Source: Flavobacteriaceae bacterium PS02338 (GTDB lineage: Bacteria > Bacteroidota > Bacteroidia > Sphingobacteriales > Sphingobacteriaceae). Taken from it: a stretch of DNA of 64,000 nucleotides. The DNA lies in contig JASCOD010000001.1 of NCBI GenBank assembly GCA_029959615.1, forward strand, positions 62,001 through 126,000, read 5' to 3'. Under the pieces are notes generated by a model. It was not told the origin of the DNA and searched no databases. It saw only the letters and a list, made by a program, of their open reading frames with translations. The position numbers and the translations under genes were made by a program. Shown piece after piece: positions 42,977 to 52,464 of this stretch; within the stretch, counting starts at the first letter, position 1, and the number at the start of each line of letters is the position of its first letter.

Positions 42977-43029
42977 GTTTTAAGTTGTACGCAATAAGTA
43001 ACCGAATTGCAAAACGTATAACTTAAAAC
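42977..43029. repeat. Inverted repeat between thrB and thrC
   Basis: GTTTTAAGTT (42977-42986) and AACTTAAAAC (43020-43029) are perfectly complementary. The flank ATATGTTTTAAGTTGTA is shared with the repeat at 37397-37456. It lacks a T-run and is not a convincing terminator. Confidence 0.55.
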
Positions 43030-43050
43030 TTAAAACCTAAAACTTAATTA

Positions 43051-44358
43051 ATGAAATTCTACTCAACCAACAATAAAGATTTACGTGTTTCTTTTAAAGA
43101 AGCCGTTTTTAATAGCATGCCTTTAGATAAAGGTTTGTACATGCCCGAGGTCATTCCTCAATTGCCTGCCGATTTTATCGATAACATTGAAAAATATTCA
43201 TTATCGGAAATTGCTTATGAAGTAGCATCAGCTTTACTTAAAGATGAAATACCTACCAAAGATTTGAAAGCTTTGGTAGAAGAAGCTGCTAATTTTGATG
43301 CACCTGCTGTTCCACTAGATGATAACACTTTTGTTTTAGAGCTTTTCCACGGACCATCATTAGCATTTAAAGATTTTGGTGCTCGTTTCATGAGCCGTGT
43401 AATGGGTTATTACCTTAAAGATGGCGAACAATTATTAGATGTTTTAGTAGCCACTTCTGGTGATACTGGTGGTGCTGTAGCACTTGGCTTTTTGGGTGTA
43501 GCAAATACTAGAGTTACTATCCTTTATCCAAAGGGAAAAGTGAGCCCAATACAAGAGCAACAATTAACTACTTTAGGGCAAAACATCAGAGCTATTGAGA
43601 TAGATGGTACTTTTGACGATTGCCAAGCTTTAGTGAAACAGGCATTCGCTGATGAAGAACTGAACCAAAAATTCCGTTTAACTTCAGCCAACTCTATCAA
43701 TATTTCACGTTTAATTCCGCAAACTTTTTATTACTTCAATGCTTATGCACAGTTGAAAAGAAAAGGATTTAAGGAGGTGGTTTTCTCTGTACCTAGCGGA
43801 AATTTTGGCAATATTGGCGCTGGCTTGTTAGCCTATAAAATGGGCTTGCCAGTAAAGCAGTTTATTGCGGCAACAAATGTGAATGATACCGTTCCTCGTT
43901 TCTTAGAAACTGGTGTTTACGAAACTAAACCCTCGGTGCAAACTTATGCTAACGCGATGGATGTTGGTGCACCAAGCAACTGGGTGCGCATCATGGATTT
44001 GTTCAACCAAGACACTAATGCTTTAAAAGAAGTTATAACCTCGTCTCGTTTTACAGATGAAGAAACTTTGGAAGGCATTAAAAATATTGATGCAAAATTT
44101 GATTACATCGCCTGTCCGCATACAGCTATTGCTTATTTGGCAGTAGAAAAGTACAGAAACGAAACTGGTTATGATGCTGCTGCAGCATTCTTATCTACTG
44201 CACATGCTTGTAAATTCCCTGATATTTTCCCTTCTGAATTAGCTGATAAAATTGAAATCCCTGCTTCGGTAAAAGAACTAGAAGGCAGAGCTAAAGAAGC
44301 TGATGAATTAGGTGTAGATTTTGAAGGGTTTAAAAGTTGGTTAGAGCAAAAGAACTAA
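43051..44358 (+). CDS. thrC: Threonine synthase
   Basis: 435 residues. A PLP enzyme with the cofactor lysine at K107 (HGPSLAFKDFGARF) and the phosphate loop ATSGDTGGAVALGF. It converts O-phosphohomoserine to threonine, the last pathway step. Length and the N-terminal MKFYSTNNKDLRVSFKEAV match the E. coli-type (longer) threonine synthases. Last gene of the operon. Downstream (44378-44556) are palindromic repeats and not a standard terminator. Confidence 0.96.
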   Translation: MKFYSTNNKDLRVSFKEAVFNSMPLDKGLYMPEVIPQLPADFIDNIEKYSLSEIAYEVASALLKDEIPTKDLKALVEEAANFDAPAVPLDDNTFVLELFHGPSLAFKDFGARFMSRVMGYYLKDGEQLLDVLVATSGDTGGAVALGFLGVANTRVTILYPKGKVSPIQEQQLTTLGQNIRAIEIDGTFDDCQALVKQAFADEELNQKFRLTSANSINISRLIPQTFYYFNAYAQLKRKGFKEVVFSVPSGNFGNIGAGLLAYKMGLPVKQFIAATNVNDTVPRFLETGVYETKPSVQTYANAMDVGAPSNWVRIMDLFNQDTNALKEVITSSRFTDEETLEGIKNIDAKFDYIACPHTAIAYLAVEKYRNETGYDAAAAFLSTAHACKFPDIFPSELADKIEIPASVKELEGRAKEADELGVDFEGFKSWLEQKN

Positions 44359-44377
44359 CAGAAATTTTAATAGTCCA

Positions 44378-44556
44378 TCATTTCGACTGAAACGCAGTAA
44401 AATGGAGAAATCTTTCGATTTGACAGTTTAAAGATTTCTCCACTACGGTCGAAATGACGACAAAGTTTACAACGAGAATTCAAAATCAACGGAGCTAGCT
44501 TTAACAATTTGCTAGACTTCTCTTCGTTGTTAATCCTCATCGAAATGACGGTATGA
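44378..44556. repeat. Dispersed palindromic repeats, TCATTTCGA subtype, after thrC
   Basis: One full element at 44378-44460 (TCATTTCGACTG ... GGAGAAATCT and AGATTTCTCC ... GGTCGAAATGACG) and a half element near 44519-44556 (CATCGAAATGAC). They lie between thrC and the convergent glycoside-hydrolase-like gene. Confidence 0.65.
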
Positions 44557-44558
44557 CT

Positions 44559-46049
44559 TTAAAGTGTTATGATTTCTCCTTCACTCTCATTACCAGTTCT
44601 ATCTACAGCAGTAACTTTAATAGCTTTTAAACTTGCAGTTGCCTTAGTTTTCGCATTTACTTCTGCCACCTTCGTTACTTGAAAGAAACTACTTTTAGCA
44701 TTTAAGGTTCTGTAAGTCCATTTATCGCCATATTGTGTGTAGACAATGTATCTAAATACATCTTTTTCCTCTTTCGCAGTCCATTTGATATAAAGATCAG
44801 CATCACGATCTTCTTTGCTAACCATTAAAGCAGACGGTGCTTTCTTATCCAACCAAGGCGAAATAGGCACCAAAGCTTCTTCCTTATAAGGTCCCGCTAG
44901 CAAATCATTTCTCAAGCTTTCATGTTTGGTTAGCGCACCAATGCTCCAATGTGCCACACCTGGTGATTTAGGCAATATACCTCTAGCAATCATAATCTGA
45001 TTGATAATTTCGTCGCTATTTTTCTCGCCGCCACCAATTCCGCTATTTAGACCCGGCCACAAGTGTCTAGCTTTCGTATTTTCTGTTTCCCACCATCCCA
45101 GTATAACTGGAAAACTTAAAGGAATGTTATTGATTTGCCAGTATAACTGTGGCATAAAATAATCAATCCAACCTTTGTTTAACCATAGCTTAGCATCGGC
45201 ATACAGTTTCTCATATTGGTCCATCCCTCTAATAGATTCTGGATAACCTGGCCTCCAAATCCCAAACGGACTAATCCCAAATTTTACATGTTTTTTCTCA
45301 GCTTTGATTTCTTTATAGATTCGTTTTACGAATTTATTAACGTGATCTCTACGCCAATCGCCACGAGATAATTTACCACCACCTTTTTGATAAGCAGCAA
45401 AACTTTCATCATCTGGAAAATCGGCGCCACCATTATACTCTGCGTAAGGATAGAAATAATCGTCAAAGTGAACGCCATCAATATCATAACGTTTCACAAT
45501 ATCCTTAACTACAGCAGAAGCCAAATCCTGTGTTCCCTTTTTTGAAGGATCAAACCACCAATAGCCTTGCTTTAATTTCACCACTAAATCTGGATATTTT
45601 TTCACGACAGATAGTTCGCTCACTGGCCCGCCAGCGATGTGATGCGCACGATAAGGGTTCAACCAAACATGGAGTTCCAATCCACGTTCGTGTGCGGCAT
45701 TTACCCAAAACTCCAAAGGATCATAATAAGGGTTTGGTTCTTGTCCTTGCACCCCTGTTAAATAGTACGACCAAGGTTCGATACTACTTTTATAAAAGGC
45801 ATCTGCCTGAGGTCTAATCTGAAAAATTACTGCGTTGAAATTATTCTTCTGCAACATATCTAACAAAGCGATAGCTTCGTCTTGTTGTTGCTGCGTAGTT
45901 AAACCAGGTTTACTAGGCCAGTTGATGTTGGCTACACTAGCTACCCAAGCTGCCCTGAATTCACGCTGTATTTTCGGACCGTTATTAATTTGTGCTTTGA
46001 TTTGCAATGACACACAAATCATTAACAGGAGAAGTAATTTTTTAAACAT
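44559..46049 (-). CDS. GH10-like (GHL10/DUF187-type) exported glycosidase-like protein
   Basis: 496 residues with a signal sequence ending near residue 19 (LQIKAQ). The GHL10 barrel is recognisable: FRAAWVASVANINWPS, NAVIFQIRPQADAFY, LELHVWLNPYRAHH, GVHFDDYFYPY and FGISPFGIWRPGYP. The C-terminal 90 residues look like an Fn3-type sandwich. The family is thought to act on cell-wall or polysaccharide glycans outside the cytoplasm, with few members tested. It has its own leader and no linked uptake genes. Confidence 0.86.
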   Translation of the reverse strand: MFKKLLLLLMICVSLQIKAQINNGPKIQREFRAAWVASVANINWPSKPGLTTQQQQDEAIALLDMLQKNNFNAVIFQIRPQADAFYKSSIEPWSYYLTGVQGQEPNPYYDPLEFWVNAAHERGLELHVWLNPYRAHHIAGGPVSELSVVKKYPDLVVKLKQGYWWFDPSKKGTQDLASAVVKDIVKRYDIDGVHFDDYFYPYAEYNGGADFPDDESFAAYQKGGGKLSRGDWRRDHVNKFVKRIYKEIKAEKKHVKFGISPFGIWRPGYPESIRGMDQYEKLYADAKLWLNKGWIDYFMPQLYWQINNIPLSFPVILGWWETENTKARHLWPGLNSGIGGGEKNSDEIINQIMIARGILPKSPGVAHWSIGALTKHESLRNDLLAGPYKEEALVPISPWLDKKAPSALMVSKEDRDADLYIKWTAKEEKDVFRYIVYTQYGDKWTYRTLNAKSSFFQVTKVAEVNAKTKATASLKAIKVTAVDRTGNESEGEIITL

Positions 46050-46170
46050 AGTTTGGGCTGATTTTATCTCAATAATAAAGATAAATTATCAAAATACCGC
46101 AAACATCTGCAAAACACTTCAATTAATCGCACTTCTTATATATTACGAAGCATTATCAAACCCCACAAAA

Positions 46171-46204
46171 AAGATTGCCGCGTCGTTCCTCCTCGCAATG
46201 ACGA
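46171..46204. repeat. Half repeat, GTCATTGCGA subtype
   Basis: AAGATTGCCGCGTCG followed by CCTCGCAATGACG, the right half of the element type seen at 19321-19460 and 21219-21341. It lies next to a terminator. Confidence 0.55.
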
Positions 46205-46214
46205 TAAGAAATAA

Positions 46215-46243
46215 AAAAGCCCCGAAGCAAGTTCGGGGCTTTT
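46215..46243. terminator. Terminator after the sugar MFS gene
   Basis: AAAAGCCCCGAA (46215-46226) pairs with TTCGGGGCTTTT (46232-46243) with T-runs on both strands. It ends the minus-strand carbohydrate operon. Confidence 0.85.
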
Positions 46244-46245
46244 GA

Positions 46246-47664
46246 TTAATGACCAGATTTGATACTGGTTTGTTCGATATTCTTGAGCTTTTTGGAGCAA
46301 TACATACCGAAATACAAAATATAAATATAACAAAGTAAAGGAAGTACAAATGAATGGTGCACACCGATTTGGTCGGCAATAGCCGCTTGTACCAAAGGCA
46401 TAATAGCGCCACCTAAAATGGCCATGACCAAAAGGGAAGAACCTTGACTGGTGTAGTTACCCAACTTGGCAATGGATAAGGTGAAGATGTTAGAAAACAT
46501 AATGGAATTGAACAATCCGATTCCTAAAATGCTATAAACTGCCATATCGCCGCTGCTTAACATTGCGAAAGCTAACAGCAACACATTTACCGATGAGAAT
46601 ATAGCTAAAGTTCTAGCCGGCGCAGACTTCCCAATCAGGAAAGCAACGAAATTCATTGCGATAAAAACTAGAAAGAAACTGATTTCACCAAAGCTTAGGT
46701 TTACAATACTAAAAATTAACAAGAACACAGCTGCACTTGTAGCCAACATATACATCATCTTTTTTGCTTGGCTTAAGCTATGATTTAAAGATATTGCACC
46801 TACAAACCTTCCAATCATAGCACCACCCCAATATAATGACAAGTAGTTTTTACTTACCAGTTCTTCCATCCCTTTGGTTTCTTTTAAAAAGCTGATGATG
46901 AAACTCCCAATGGCTACTTCTGCCCCAACGTAACAAAACATTGCTACCACACCTAACTTCAGATGCATAAACTTCAACACACCGAAACCTTTAACCTGCT
47001 CGGCTTCTTCCGCTTTAAAGGATGGTAGTTTCACATAAGCAATCAGCAAGGCTACGAGCAACAAAATCCCACCGAAAATAAGGTAAGGAACTCGGGTAGC
47101 CGAGGCACTAAAACTTCCATCAGCTGCAGAGAACAGCTCGAAAATGAGATGTCCGCCCAATATGGGTGCAATGGTGGTTCCAAAGGCATTAAAAGCTTGG
47201 GTAAGGTTCAATCTGCTAGAGGCGCTATCTTCCGAACCTAACAATGAAACATAAGCATTAGCAGTAATTTGGAGTACCGTAAATCCTAAACCCAACACAA
47301 ACAATGCGGCTAAAAACAAAGGATAGCTTGCGAATGTAGCTGCAGGATAAAACAAAACGCAACCCAAAGCGGCCAATAAAATCCCAAACAAAATTCCTTT
47401 CTTATAGCCTACTTTATTGATCGGATCTCCTTTGGAATAAGAGATTAGAAAATAAATTAACGAGCCTACAAAATAGGCTCCGAAAAAGCAGAATTGAACC
47501 AACAGAGAGCCCACATAGCTCAGCTGAAACAACTCTTTTAAATAAGGGATCAAGATGTCATTCATACAGGTGATGAAACCCCACATGAAAAACAACAGCG
47601 TAATGGTAACTAAGGGAATGGCGTAATTAGATTTTTGTGTTTTAACTGTCGCTGAATTGCTCAT
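46246..47664 (-). CDS. Sugar MFS transporter (FucP/GluP type)
   Basis: 472 residues with about 12 membrane helices. The N-terminus LLFFMWGFITCMNDILIPYLKELFQLSY is the hallmark of the FucP family of sugar:proton symporters. Located in the inner membrane. The sugar could be glucose, fucose or another monosaccharide. The upstream GH3 gene suggests it imports the sugar released from a beta-glucoside. The gene lies 53 nt after the GH3 gene with a weak terminator between. Confidence 0.88.
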   Translation of the reverse strand: MSNSATVKTQKSNYAIPLVTITLLFFMWGFITCMNDILIPYLKELFQLSYVGSLLVQFCFFGAYFVGSLIYFLISYSKGDPINKVGYKKGILFGILLAALGCVLFYPAATFASYPLFLAALFVLGLGFTVLQITANAYVSLLGSEDSASSRLNLTQAFNAFGTTIAPILGGHLIFELFSAADGSFSASATRVPYLIFGGILLLVALLIAYVKLPSFKAEEAEQVKGFGVLKFMHLKLGVVAMFCYVGAEVAIGSFIISFLKETKGMEELVSKNYLSLYWGGAMIGRFVGAISLNHSLSQAKKMMYMLATSAAVFLLIFSIVNLSFGEISFFLVFIAMNFVAFLIGKSAPARTLAIFSSVNVLLLAFAMLSSGDMAVYSILGIGLFNSIMFSNIFTLSIAKLGNYTSQGSSLLVMAILGGAIMPLVQAAIADQIGVHHSFVLPLLCYIYILYFGMYCSKKLKNIEQTSIKSGH

Positions 47665-47678
47665 TTCTGTTTAATTAC

Positions 47679-47702
47679 AAAAAAGGCTCCCTTTCGAGAG
47701 CC
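47679..47702 (-). terminator. Weak terminator between the GH3 and MFS genes
   Basis: On the minus strand GGCTC, 8-nt loop, GAGCC, then six T. The short stem suggests partial read-through and graded expression of the transporter. Confidence 0.45.
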
Positions 47703-47716
47703 CTTAAATTTCTATT

Positions 47717-50014
47717 CTATTTTTTATAAAGTTCTAGTCTGGCATCTTTGATGATACCTTTCCAATTTAGGCCAAAACCGAAATCATAAACATTTCCGTC
47801 TGCATCTTTATGACAATCCATATCAAATGGCACATCTTCTTTTTGCAGTTCTACTGTTTTCATGTTAGCAGGCATTTGTACTGGCAATAAGCCCGAAGGC
47901 TCCCTCTTCCCAGAAATAATATCCAAAACTGCCTGTGAAGAAACGCCAAAGTTCAGCACGATACCATCAACCTCGTTTTCAAATTCATTATAAATCATTG
48001 GTTTACTTGCCGATACTGATACAATAACTGGCTTACCTTTCATCATCGCCTTGGTATCTAAAATGGTCTGCAGATCCATCGTATTACTAGCTACTGTTGA
48101 TTTGTTTTTGAATGTACGGTCTGTAATGGTCGGATCTACCACGGGATCGCCCGCAGCAATACTTTTCTCTCTTGCATCTACCGCAGTATAAGCTCCATAT
48201 TGCAAGCTGATCGGCACATAGCCATTGTTTCCTTTTTTACGATCGGCAGCACTGTAACCACCATCTGCGCTTTGCGGACTACTCACAAATACAATCGCAA
48301 AATCTGCCTTTGCAGGATCATTAGTAAAGTTATAGTACTTTTTAAGCACGTTGGTATCTACTGGGTAATCGAATTTCGCCTGTTGGAAATTACCCCACCA
48401 ATCTTTAGCTGCTGGCGTATAAATTTTAGGTACATACACGGTTTTCTTTGCTTGAACTGGTAATACCGACTGATGGTTTTTTAACAGCACTACCGATTTT
48501 ACTTGTGCATCGTAACCCGCTTTCATAAATTCTGGTTTTCCTACCAAAGCTTGACTTTCATCGGCATTTAAGTATGGATTTTCGAATAAGCCAACTCGGA
48601 AAATATTCTTCAACAAACGGATACCCGAAGCTTCGAAACGTGCTCTAAATGCTTTCTCTCCAAACTGTTTCACACCCATTTGGTAAGCTTCCAAAATAGG
48701 TCCCATTACGTTGTTACCACCAAACTGATCTACGCCAGCCAATAATACTTGGTAATGTCTTTCGGCGATAGACAATTTCTCTGCACCCCAAGGTTTACCT
48801 GCGAAATCGCCAGGCGTTTTACCTTCGTCGCCAGTAATTAACCAGTCGGTACAAACTACGCCATCATATTTGTATTTCTCTCTCAATAAATCGGTGATGA
48901 TGTATTTACTAAAGCCATTGGCCAAAGTATCTTTTCCATGAGAAATGGTATAGTAAGGCATCACTGCCGATGCAGCTCCCGTTTTTCCTTTCAATTTGAA
49001 AGCACCATTTACAAACGGATTCACATGTTCTTGGAAGTTATTGCCTGGATATACGGCGAATTTACCCATCGCCCAGTGACCATCACGACCGCCTTCTTCT
49101 GGACCACCGCTTGGCCAGTGTTTAACCATGGCATTTACCGAGCCATAGCCCCAACCGTTTTTGATTTCATCTTTACCAGTTGAAGTTTGGAAGCCATCGA
49201 TATAAGCTCTAGCCATATCGGTAGTTAACTTGCTGCTTTCACCAAAAGTCATGTTGATGCGGTACCAACGAGGCTCTGTACCCAAATCAATTTGTGGCGA
49301 TAAAGCCGTTGCAATACCTAAAGCTCTGTATTCTTTTGCCGCGATTTCACCAAACTGTTGTACAATATTCGGATCAAAAGTTGCAGCCATTGCCAAACCG
49401 TCTGGCCATAAAGAAATTTGACCTCCTGCACCTTCGTTAAACTCGGTAGTTGCTTTAGCCGTATGTCTTGGATCGGTACTGTTATTTGCAGGAATACCAA
49501 AACCTAAACCTTCTACAAAAGCCTGTGCATTGTTGTTCCAGAGCGCTGCATCTTTTGGCGAAGCAACCGTAGTAATCAACACGTGACGCAGGTTATCATT
49601 CTTTAAGAAAGCTTTTTGTTGATCGGTTAAATCAGAAGTTTTTGCACCACTGGCTTTAAAAGTTTTGCCTCCATACATTCCCGCTCTGATGCCAGTTTCG
49701 GCACCAGGAATAGATTGATGGATACTGTACAGCATTAAGCCAGCAATTTGCTCAACTGATAGTTGTTTTACCAAATCCTTTGCTCTTTCTTCGGCACTTA
49801 ATCTCCAATCTTCGTATTTATCCAACTTGCCGTTTTTGTTGAGATCTTTGAATTTCAAACCGCCAACGGTTAAAATTTTCACACCCGATTGCGGCGAGTA
49901 ACCTAAAGTCGCTCCTTTTTTATTTTCTACCAGCGAATAATTTTGCTGTGCATTTACGCCTTGAGCGGCTAACAACGCAGCTGCCAAGGCAAAATATCTA
50001 TATCTTTTAATCAT
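47717..50014 (-). CDS. Glycoside hydrolase family 3 (beta-glucosidase type), exported
   Basis: 765 residues with a signal sequence ending at residue 22 (AAQGVNAQ). An EF-hand-like loop DLNKNGKLDKYE at 57-68 precedes the barrel. The GH3 nucleophile is D390 in GVVCTDWLITG, and the motif KHWPSGG at 298-304 is the usual substrate-binding Lys-His. The C-terminal alpha/beta sandwich follows. It probably hydrolyses beta-glucosides or xylosides in the periplasm. It sits between the receptor and sugar-permease genes, 17 nt after the receptor. Confidence 0.92.
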   Translation of the reverse strand: MIKRYRYFALAAALLAAQGVNAQQNYSLVENKKGATLGYSPQSGVKILTVGGLKFKDLNKNGKLDKYEDWRLSAEERAKDLVKQLSVEQIAGLMLYSIHQSIPGAETGIRAGMYGGKTFKASGAKTSDLTDQQKAFLKNDNLRHVLITTVASPKDAALWNNNAQAFVEGLGFGIPANNSTDPRHTAKATTEFNEGAGGQISLWPDGLAMAATFDPNIVQQFGEIAAKEYRALGIATALSPQIDLGTEPRWYRINMTFGESSKLTTDMARAYIDGFQTSTGKDEIKNGWGYGSVNAMVKHWPSGGPEEGGRDGHWAMGKFAVYPGNNFQEHVNPFVNGAFKLKGKTGAASAVMPYYTISHGKDTLANGFSKYIITDLLREKYKYDGVVCTDWLITGDEGKTPGDFAGKPWGAEKLSIAERHYQVLLAGVDQFGGNNVMGPILEAYQMGVKQFGEKAFRARFEASGIRLLKNIFRVGLFENPYLNADESQALVGKPEFMKAGYDAQVKSVVLLKNHQSVLPVQAKKTVYVPKIYTPAAKDWWGNFQQAKFDYPVDTNVLKKYYNFTNDPAKADFAIVFVSSPQSADGGYSAADRKKGNNGYVPISLQYGAYTAVDAREKSIAAGDPVVDPTITDRTFKNKSTVASNTMDLQTILDTKAMMKGKPVIVSVSASKPMIYNEFENEVDGIVLNFGVSSQAVLDIISGKREPSGLLPVQMPANMKTVELQKEDVPFDMDCHKDADGNVYDFGFGLNWKGIIKDARLELYKK

Positions 50015-50030
50015 GGTTAAAATGGTTTGA

Positions 50031-52283
50031 TTAGAATTTGAAATTGATTGAAGCTTCTACCGTAAATGGTCTGATGTAAGAGCTGGTCAACAACTGTCCG
50101 TAGTAAGGACTAGCATCGGTTGCCAATTCAGTACCGTTGATAGTTCCCTTTGCACCACGTTGGTTCAACGGATTAACCACTGTTAAACCACCACCCACGG
50201 TCTTATTAAATTGATAATTTACTCCAGCGAAAGTTTCCCACCATCCTTTAAAGAATAAAGCATTAGTTAAGTTAGCATATTGCTTACTGAAATAACGTAA
50301 ACTAGCCCATGCTCTAAATTTTTGGTCAGTTGTGGTGTAGCTAGGATCTATTTCCATCAATACTTTAGAAATTTGCGCTACACTTTTGTCGTTGTAACTG
50401 TAGTTATTTCCAAATGCGTTAAAGTTGTAATTTTTGTAAACTGGATCTTGGATAGTAACCAAATAGTGTAAGCTGAAATTTTTGAAAGGCTTAGCTACAA
50501 TGTCTGTTGTCCAACCTGCAGTCTGAATATCATAGAAAACTGGAGTTAATTGGTTTTGCGTTACGTTTGCGGGGTTAACCAAATTTAAACGTGTTTGATA
50601 GTTATTTCTAGTCAAGTACGTTAAGGCAGAAACTACACTGATTTTTGGATGATTAAAGAACAAACCTGCACTTGCATAAGGGCTCTTTGTTTTCGCAAAA
50701 TTTGGTGTGTAAGCTGCCGAGTAGTCTTCTAAGTTTCCGTTTTTCTCTGTGTAGATCAAATCCGCAATTACACCAAAGTTCTTCCCTAAGTTATAAACCG
50801 CATTTACCGAAGCGCCAATATGAAACCAGTTATGATCAAATGGCGTTAAAGTTTTGCCTACAATGGTGTAGCCCACGCCACGAGGATCTAACGAATAGTT
50901 ACCTTTCATTTTGTGGTAACGGAAGTTCAGGCCGTAGCTTAATTTGAACTTATCGTTCACTTGCCAATCGTCAGTTGCATAAGCAGTGATTTTATTTTCG
51001 ATACCGCTGTGATAGTTAGCGCCTACGTTATAATTGTAAAAACCATATTGATCTGTCTTAGCAAAAGAAGAGGTTACCGCATTAAAGTTGGTTAGCTGTC
51101 TTGGTTGCGCAGCCACTTCTTGATAGTAGAAAGTTTGGTTAAAGGCAAACTGGCCTTCGTCAAAATAGGCTTCGGTTAAACCAATTCGCCATTTGTGATT
51201 GTTCTTATTTTTTAAAATCTCAAATCTCGATTGAAAACTATTCAACTCCGTATCTGGAGAAGTAAAAGCTAAAACCGACTGAACTGTACCCAAATAAGGT
51301 GTACCATTCATGTAAGTAAATCCATCGGCAGCAGTAGCTACTTTAGAAGAAGTTGGCACAATTAACTGCGTAGTGTTAAAACTTTTGTGGAAACGCAAGG
51401 TATATTTAAACTTCCAATCGTTACCTAATTGATAACTACCCAATAAATCGATATTGTGCGATTTGGTATTTAAATCACTGCCCATATCTAGATTGGAATA
51501 TTCCCCATTTAGCGCATTTAAAACCCTTACATTTCCTTCGCGAAGAATGTAAGAATCTCGACCTACCCTAAAGTTATCTAACTCGCTAATGCTTCCTCCT
51601 TCTTGATATCTAAAAGCGGCATAGTTGGTTAACACTAGAGATTTAGCATATTTATAAAGCACACTGATTTCGCCTTTACCATTATTAAATCTTTTAGTAA
51701 TTCCAGCTCTGTATATCTGCGTTTTATCCGAATAATCAGTAAAACCCACATCAAAAGATTGTGGATCGTAATTTTGGAAAATACCTGCAGAGTAACTCCA
51801 TGATTTATCTTTTGATAATGGCCCAGAAACATTTAAATCTCCTTTCAACCAACCAAAATGACTTCCTCCCAAGTTTCCTGTAATTTCCGTTTTCTCTGTC
51901 CCTAATTTAGTGTAGGAGTTTACCGCAAAACCAAAATCGGAAGTAGTAATGCTCGTTTCTTTTAAGCCTAACAAACCTGTTCTGCTTAAACTAACGCTGC
52001 TCCTCCAAGTGCGATTAGGCAGTTCTGGCCAAAAATAATATACTACAGGTAAATCATTTTCTAAGATGGTGGTACCGCCTACGCTACTTGGCAAACCGAC
52101 ATTTACCTCTCTTGGTCCGCTGTTATTGGCAGCGTTGAGCATTACATTTCTGTTTTCTTCTTCTTTTTTCTCAACGATTTTCTTAGTGGTAACAGAATCC
52201 CTTTTTAGGATGTCTTGTGCAAATGCAGGCACACAATACATCGCCAAAAGCGATAGTAGAATTTTCTTTGATGTGTTCATCAC
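50031..52283 (-). CDS. TonB-dependent receptor-like outer-membrane protein of the carbohydrate locus
   Basis: 750 residues with a signal peptide ending near residue 22 (VPAFAQ), a short plug-like region (VNVGLPSSVGGTTILENDLPVVYYF), then many barrel strands and a terminal Phe (VEASINFKF). It lacks the N-terminal carboxypeptidase-like domain of SusC proteins, and there is no SusD gene beside it, so it is not a standard SusCD pair. Context with GH3 and a sugar permease suggests glycoside uptake. It is first in the operon, divergent from the Nudix-type regulator. Confidence 0.72.
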   Translation of the reverse strand: MMNTSKKILLSLLAMYCVPAFAQDILKRDSVTTKKIVEKKEEENRNVMLNAANNSGPREVNVGLPSSVGGTTILENDLPVVYYFWPELPNRTWRSSVSLSRTGLLGLKETSITTSDFGFAVNSYTKLGTEKTEITGNLGGSHFGWLKGDLNVSGPLSKDKSWSYSAGIFQNYDPQSFDVGFTDYSDKTQIYRAGITKRFNNGKGEISVLYKYAKSLVLTNYAAFRYQEGGSISELDNFRVGRDSYILREGNVRVLNALNGEYSNLDMGSDLNTKSHNIDLLGSYQLGNDWKFKYTLRFHKSFNTTQLIVPTSSKVATAADGFTYMNGTPYLGTVQSVLAFTSPDTELNSFQSRFEILKNKNNHKWRIGLTEAYFDEGQFAFNQTFYYQEVAAQPRQLTNFNAVTSSFAKTDQYGFYNYNVGANYHSGIENKITAYATDDWQVNDKFKLSYGLNFRYHKMKGNYSLDPRGVGYTIVGKTLTPFDHNWFHIGASVNAVYNLGKNFGVIADLIYTEKNGNLEDYSAAYTPNFAKTKSPYASAGLFFNHPKISVVSALTYLTRNNYQTRLNLVNPANVTQNQLTPVFYDIQTAGWTTDIVAKPFKNFSLHYLVTIQDPVYKNYNFNAFGNNYSYNDKSVAQISKVLMEIDPSYTTTDQKFRAWASLRYFSKQYANLTNALFFKGWWETFAGVNYQFNKTVGGGLTVVNPLNQRGAKGTINGTELATDASPYYGQLLTSSYIRPFTVEASINFKF

Positions 52284-52375
52284 AATTTAATGTTATTGTA
52301 TTTGGTGTTTCTTAAATATTATGAAGTAAGGAAAGGAATGAAATCGGCGTATTTGGCTAGTCGATTGAAACTCTT

Positions 52376-52396
52376 ATTGCTTCATTATGAAGCAAT
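52376..52396. promoter_or_regulatory. Palindromic operator candidate in the divergent carbohydrate promoter region
   Basis: ATTGCTTCAT, one T, ATGAAGCAAT: a perfect dyad. A second inverted pair TTTGTTTT/AAAACAAA lies at 52406-52424. Both are between the receptor operon and the Nudix-type regulator, the expected place for its binding sites. Confidence 0.55.
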
Positions 52397-52464
52397 GATA
52401 GGGTGTTTGTTTTAGAAAAACAAATTATTTGCTTTAAATCATTAAAAAATATTACTTTAACAGG

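Noticed and set aside
45835..46245. Plus-strand open frame of 136 codons antisense to the GH10-like gene and running into intergenic repeats
   Set aside because: Most of it is the complement of a well-supported coding region and the end is repeat DNA. No domain and biased cysteine content.
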